Below are positions 14,265 to 15,312 of a stretch of 15,312 bases of DNA, one piece after another. This DNA comes from JAMOBE01 sp039908285 (GTDB lineage: Bacteria > Pseudomonadota > Alphaproteobacteria > Rhodospirillales > Rhodospirillaceae). The notes beneath the pieces are model-generated. The model made no database searches and was not told the origin of the DNA. It saw only the letters and a program-made list of their open reading frames with translations. The translations under genes were made by a program, and so were the position numbers. Position 1 is the first letter of the stretch. Every line of letters starts with the position of its first letter. The stretch is from positions 1-15,312 of the forward strand of contig JAMOBE010000089.1 in NCBI GenBank assembly GCA_039908285.1, given 5' to 3'.

Positions 14265-14510
14265 GTGTTCACGAAAACTCCAGTTGCCGTGATCAACCTC
14301 GCGACTCGGCTTGGCAGGGTGCTGGCCGCGTACGCTGCGGTGATCGTGGCGTTGGGCATTTCTCGGCTCTCCGTGCTCTTCAGGTTGGGATGAGAGGGGA
14401 CGAGCGGATGTGCGCGGGTCCTCAATGGTATGTTAGATTCACGGCGACCGATCCATATCGGCTGCCTGGAACCAGCAGCTTCGCACGGCTTGCGGCACCT
14501 CCGTCGATTC
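14265..14510. other. Intergenic DNA, one short doubtful open frame
   Basis: A plus-strand frame from a GTG at 14265 to 14393 would give 42 residues, hydrophobic in the middle (VLAAYAAVIVALGISRLSVL). It has no ribosome-binding site and no recognised family, so it may be the tail of a broken gene or chance. The second copy of the 15-bp repeat GTTGCCGTGATCAAC is at 14283-14297. I see nothing else here. Confidence 0.3.
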
Positions 14511-14514
14511 GGTT

Positions 14515-14543
14515 AGAGCAGTTTCCGCTCAAGCGGAAACTGC
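14515..14543. repeat. REP-like TAGAGC palindrome, copy 1
   Basis: Perfect arms GCAGTTTCCGCT (14518-14529) and AGCGGAAACTGC (14532-14543) are separated by two bases and preceded by TTAGA. It belongs to the TAGAGCrTTTYCCGC type of extragenic palindrome common between genes in many alphaproteobacteria. Confidence 0.65.
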
Positions 14544-14583
14544 GAAAAGCCCGCGCGGCGCTTGAGCGGCCAGAGGCAAATTC

Positions 14584-14616
14584 TAGAGCGTTTCCGCTCA
14601 GGCGGAAAACGCTCTA
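14584..14616. repeat. REP-like TAGAGC palindrome, copy 2
   Basis: TAGAGCGTTTCCGC (14584-14597) pairs with GCGGAAAACGCTCTA (14602-14616) with a single-base bulge and a 4-base loop. It shares the TAGAGC...TTTCCGCTCA core with the copy at 14515-14543, forty bases to the left. A partial third copy of the left arm, CTAGAGCATTTTC, is at 15195-15207 beyond the tandem repeats. Confidence 0.65.
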
Positions 14617-14689
14617 ATGCCGGGAGCCTCCTTATGACGAGTGCGTGCGGACCTTTTTTCGGGTAGAGAGGCGGGCACGGAGAGGCCTA

Positions 14690-15180
14690 GAGGATCAGAG
14701 GTCCGACCTCCCAGGGAGGCGACACCGAGACGGCCTAGGGATCGCACTTTCGGGATGGAGACACCGAGAGGGTCAGGCCCCGGCCTCCCGGGACGGAGAC
14801 GTCGAGGGTGACAGCTCCCGACCTCCCGCCGAGGGTGATAGCCCCGGCCTCCCTGGACGGAGACGCCGAGGGTGATAGCCCCGGCCTCCCTGGACGGAGA
14901 CGCCGAGGGTGATAGCCCCCGACCTCTCGTGATGGAGACACCGAGGGTGACACCCCCCGGTCTCCCGGGACGGAGACGTCGAGGGTGACAGCCCCCGGCC
15001 TCCCGGGACGGAGACGTCGAGGGTGACACCCCCCGGTCTCTCGGGACGGAGACGTCGTGGGTGACAGGCCCCGGTCTCTCGGGACGGAGACACCGAGGGT
15101 GACGGGCCCCGGCCTCCCGGGACGGAGACACCGAGGGTGACAGGCCCCGTCCTCCCGGGATGGAGACGCCGAGAGGATCA
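14690..15180. repeat. Tandem array of about 13 copies of a 37-39-bp unit (minisatellite)
   Basis: The core GGGACGGAGACGYCGAGGGT recurs with the GAG at 14727, 14766, 14804, 14831, 14868, 14905, 14943, 14981, 15019, 15057, 15095, 15133 and 15171. The spacing is 38 bp for most units, 37 for two, 39 for one, and 27 where a unit has lost 11 bases. Units differ at a few fixed places (GACGTC, GACACC or GACGCC before GAG; GACAG, GATAG or GACAC after). Edge copies are the most diverged, as is normal for arrays homogenised from the middle. Because 38 is not a multiple of three, the open frames on the minus strand are frame-rotated echoes of the repeat and not protein repeats. Confidence 0.92.
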
Positions 15181-15312
15181 GGGTGTTTGATGACCTAGAG
15201 CATTTTCAGACCGAGCCGAATCGCCAGGGATTCCCATGACGCAATTTTTATGGTTCATAGAAGGCCGATCGCAACAGGCGAGGGTCGTCGATGACATGGC
15301 GTAGCGGGCAAG
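15181..15312. other. Unassigned right edge
   Basis: This segment carries the partial TAGAGC palindrome arm at 15195-15207. I see no supported gene: the longest plus-strand frame with an ATG here is 22 codons (from 15237), and nothing convincing is on the minus strand. Confidence 0.4.

Noticed and set aside
14598..15131. 177-aa repeat protein on the minus strand
   Set aside because: The 38-bp period shifts the frame each unit, all three minus frames are open over parts of the array, and there is no start context; the openness comes from the repeat composition.
14690..15180. CRISPR array
   Set aside because: There are no unique spacers between constant repeats; the whole 38-bp unit repeats with minor variants, and no cas gene is present.

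Overview
The window is GC-rich bacterial DNA with the look of an accessory, mobile-element-rich region. Codon usage, the two-component genes and the TAGAGC-type palindromes point to an alphaproteobacterium, perhaps of the Rhodospirillales/Azospirillum type. That placement is inference, because no taxonomic marker gene is present.

Left part (1-835): the 3' end of a group II intron, with the C-terminus of its maturase, domain V, domain VI with a candidate branch-point A, and the intron/exon junction near 583. A strong terminator-like hairpin follows. Next (836-5820) comes a compact plus-strand unit. Its main gene encodes a 1468-aa STAND ATPase with an Mrr-like PD-(D/E)XK nuclease at the N-terminus, an NB-ARC-like NTPase core, a long helical-repeat middle and a formylglycine-generating-enzyme (FGE/C-type-lectin) like C-terminus. 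It is followed by a possible overlapping 53-aa ORF and by a well-supported 142-aa protein of unknown function. This architecture fits a nuclease-type anti-phage/conflict system.

Middle (5788-10852): a decayed minus-strand open frame resembling the end of an E2 acyltransferase, then an AlpA/excisionase-like HTH gene (copy 1, minus). An opposed two-gene operon on the plus strand follows: a periplasmic solute-binding-domain / triple-PAS hybrid-input histidine kinase and a stand-alone receiver protein. A second AlpA-like gene (copy 2, minus) closes the segment. The two AlpA genes lie in the same orientation, share about 80% identity over 49 residues, and share an upstream block with the inverted repeat ACCGG-N6-CCGGT. 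The kinase/receiver pair therefore sits between direct repeats of a regulatory gene.

Right part (10996-14300): a minus-strand family-B DNA polymerase with a 3'-5' exonuclease domain, YxGG motif, motifs A and B, and a variant motif C (STDG). It has an unusual C-terminal extension and is preceded by a structured leader. Upstream of it are a 73-aa protein gene with its own terminator, a perfect 24-bp palindrome and an AT-rich patch with a C6G6 palindrome. AlpA copy 2, the polymerase, the small gene and the palindromes look like the replication/control module of an integrated element or plasmid that I cannot assign to a named family. No integrase, relaxase or terminal protein is visible.

Far right (14500-15312): non-coding DNA with REP-like TAGAGC palindromes and about 13 copies of a 37-39-bp tandem repeat.
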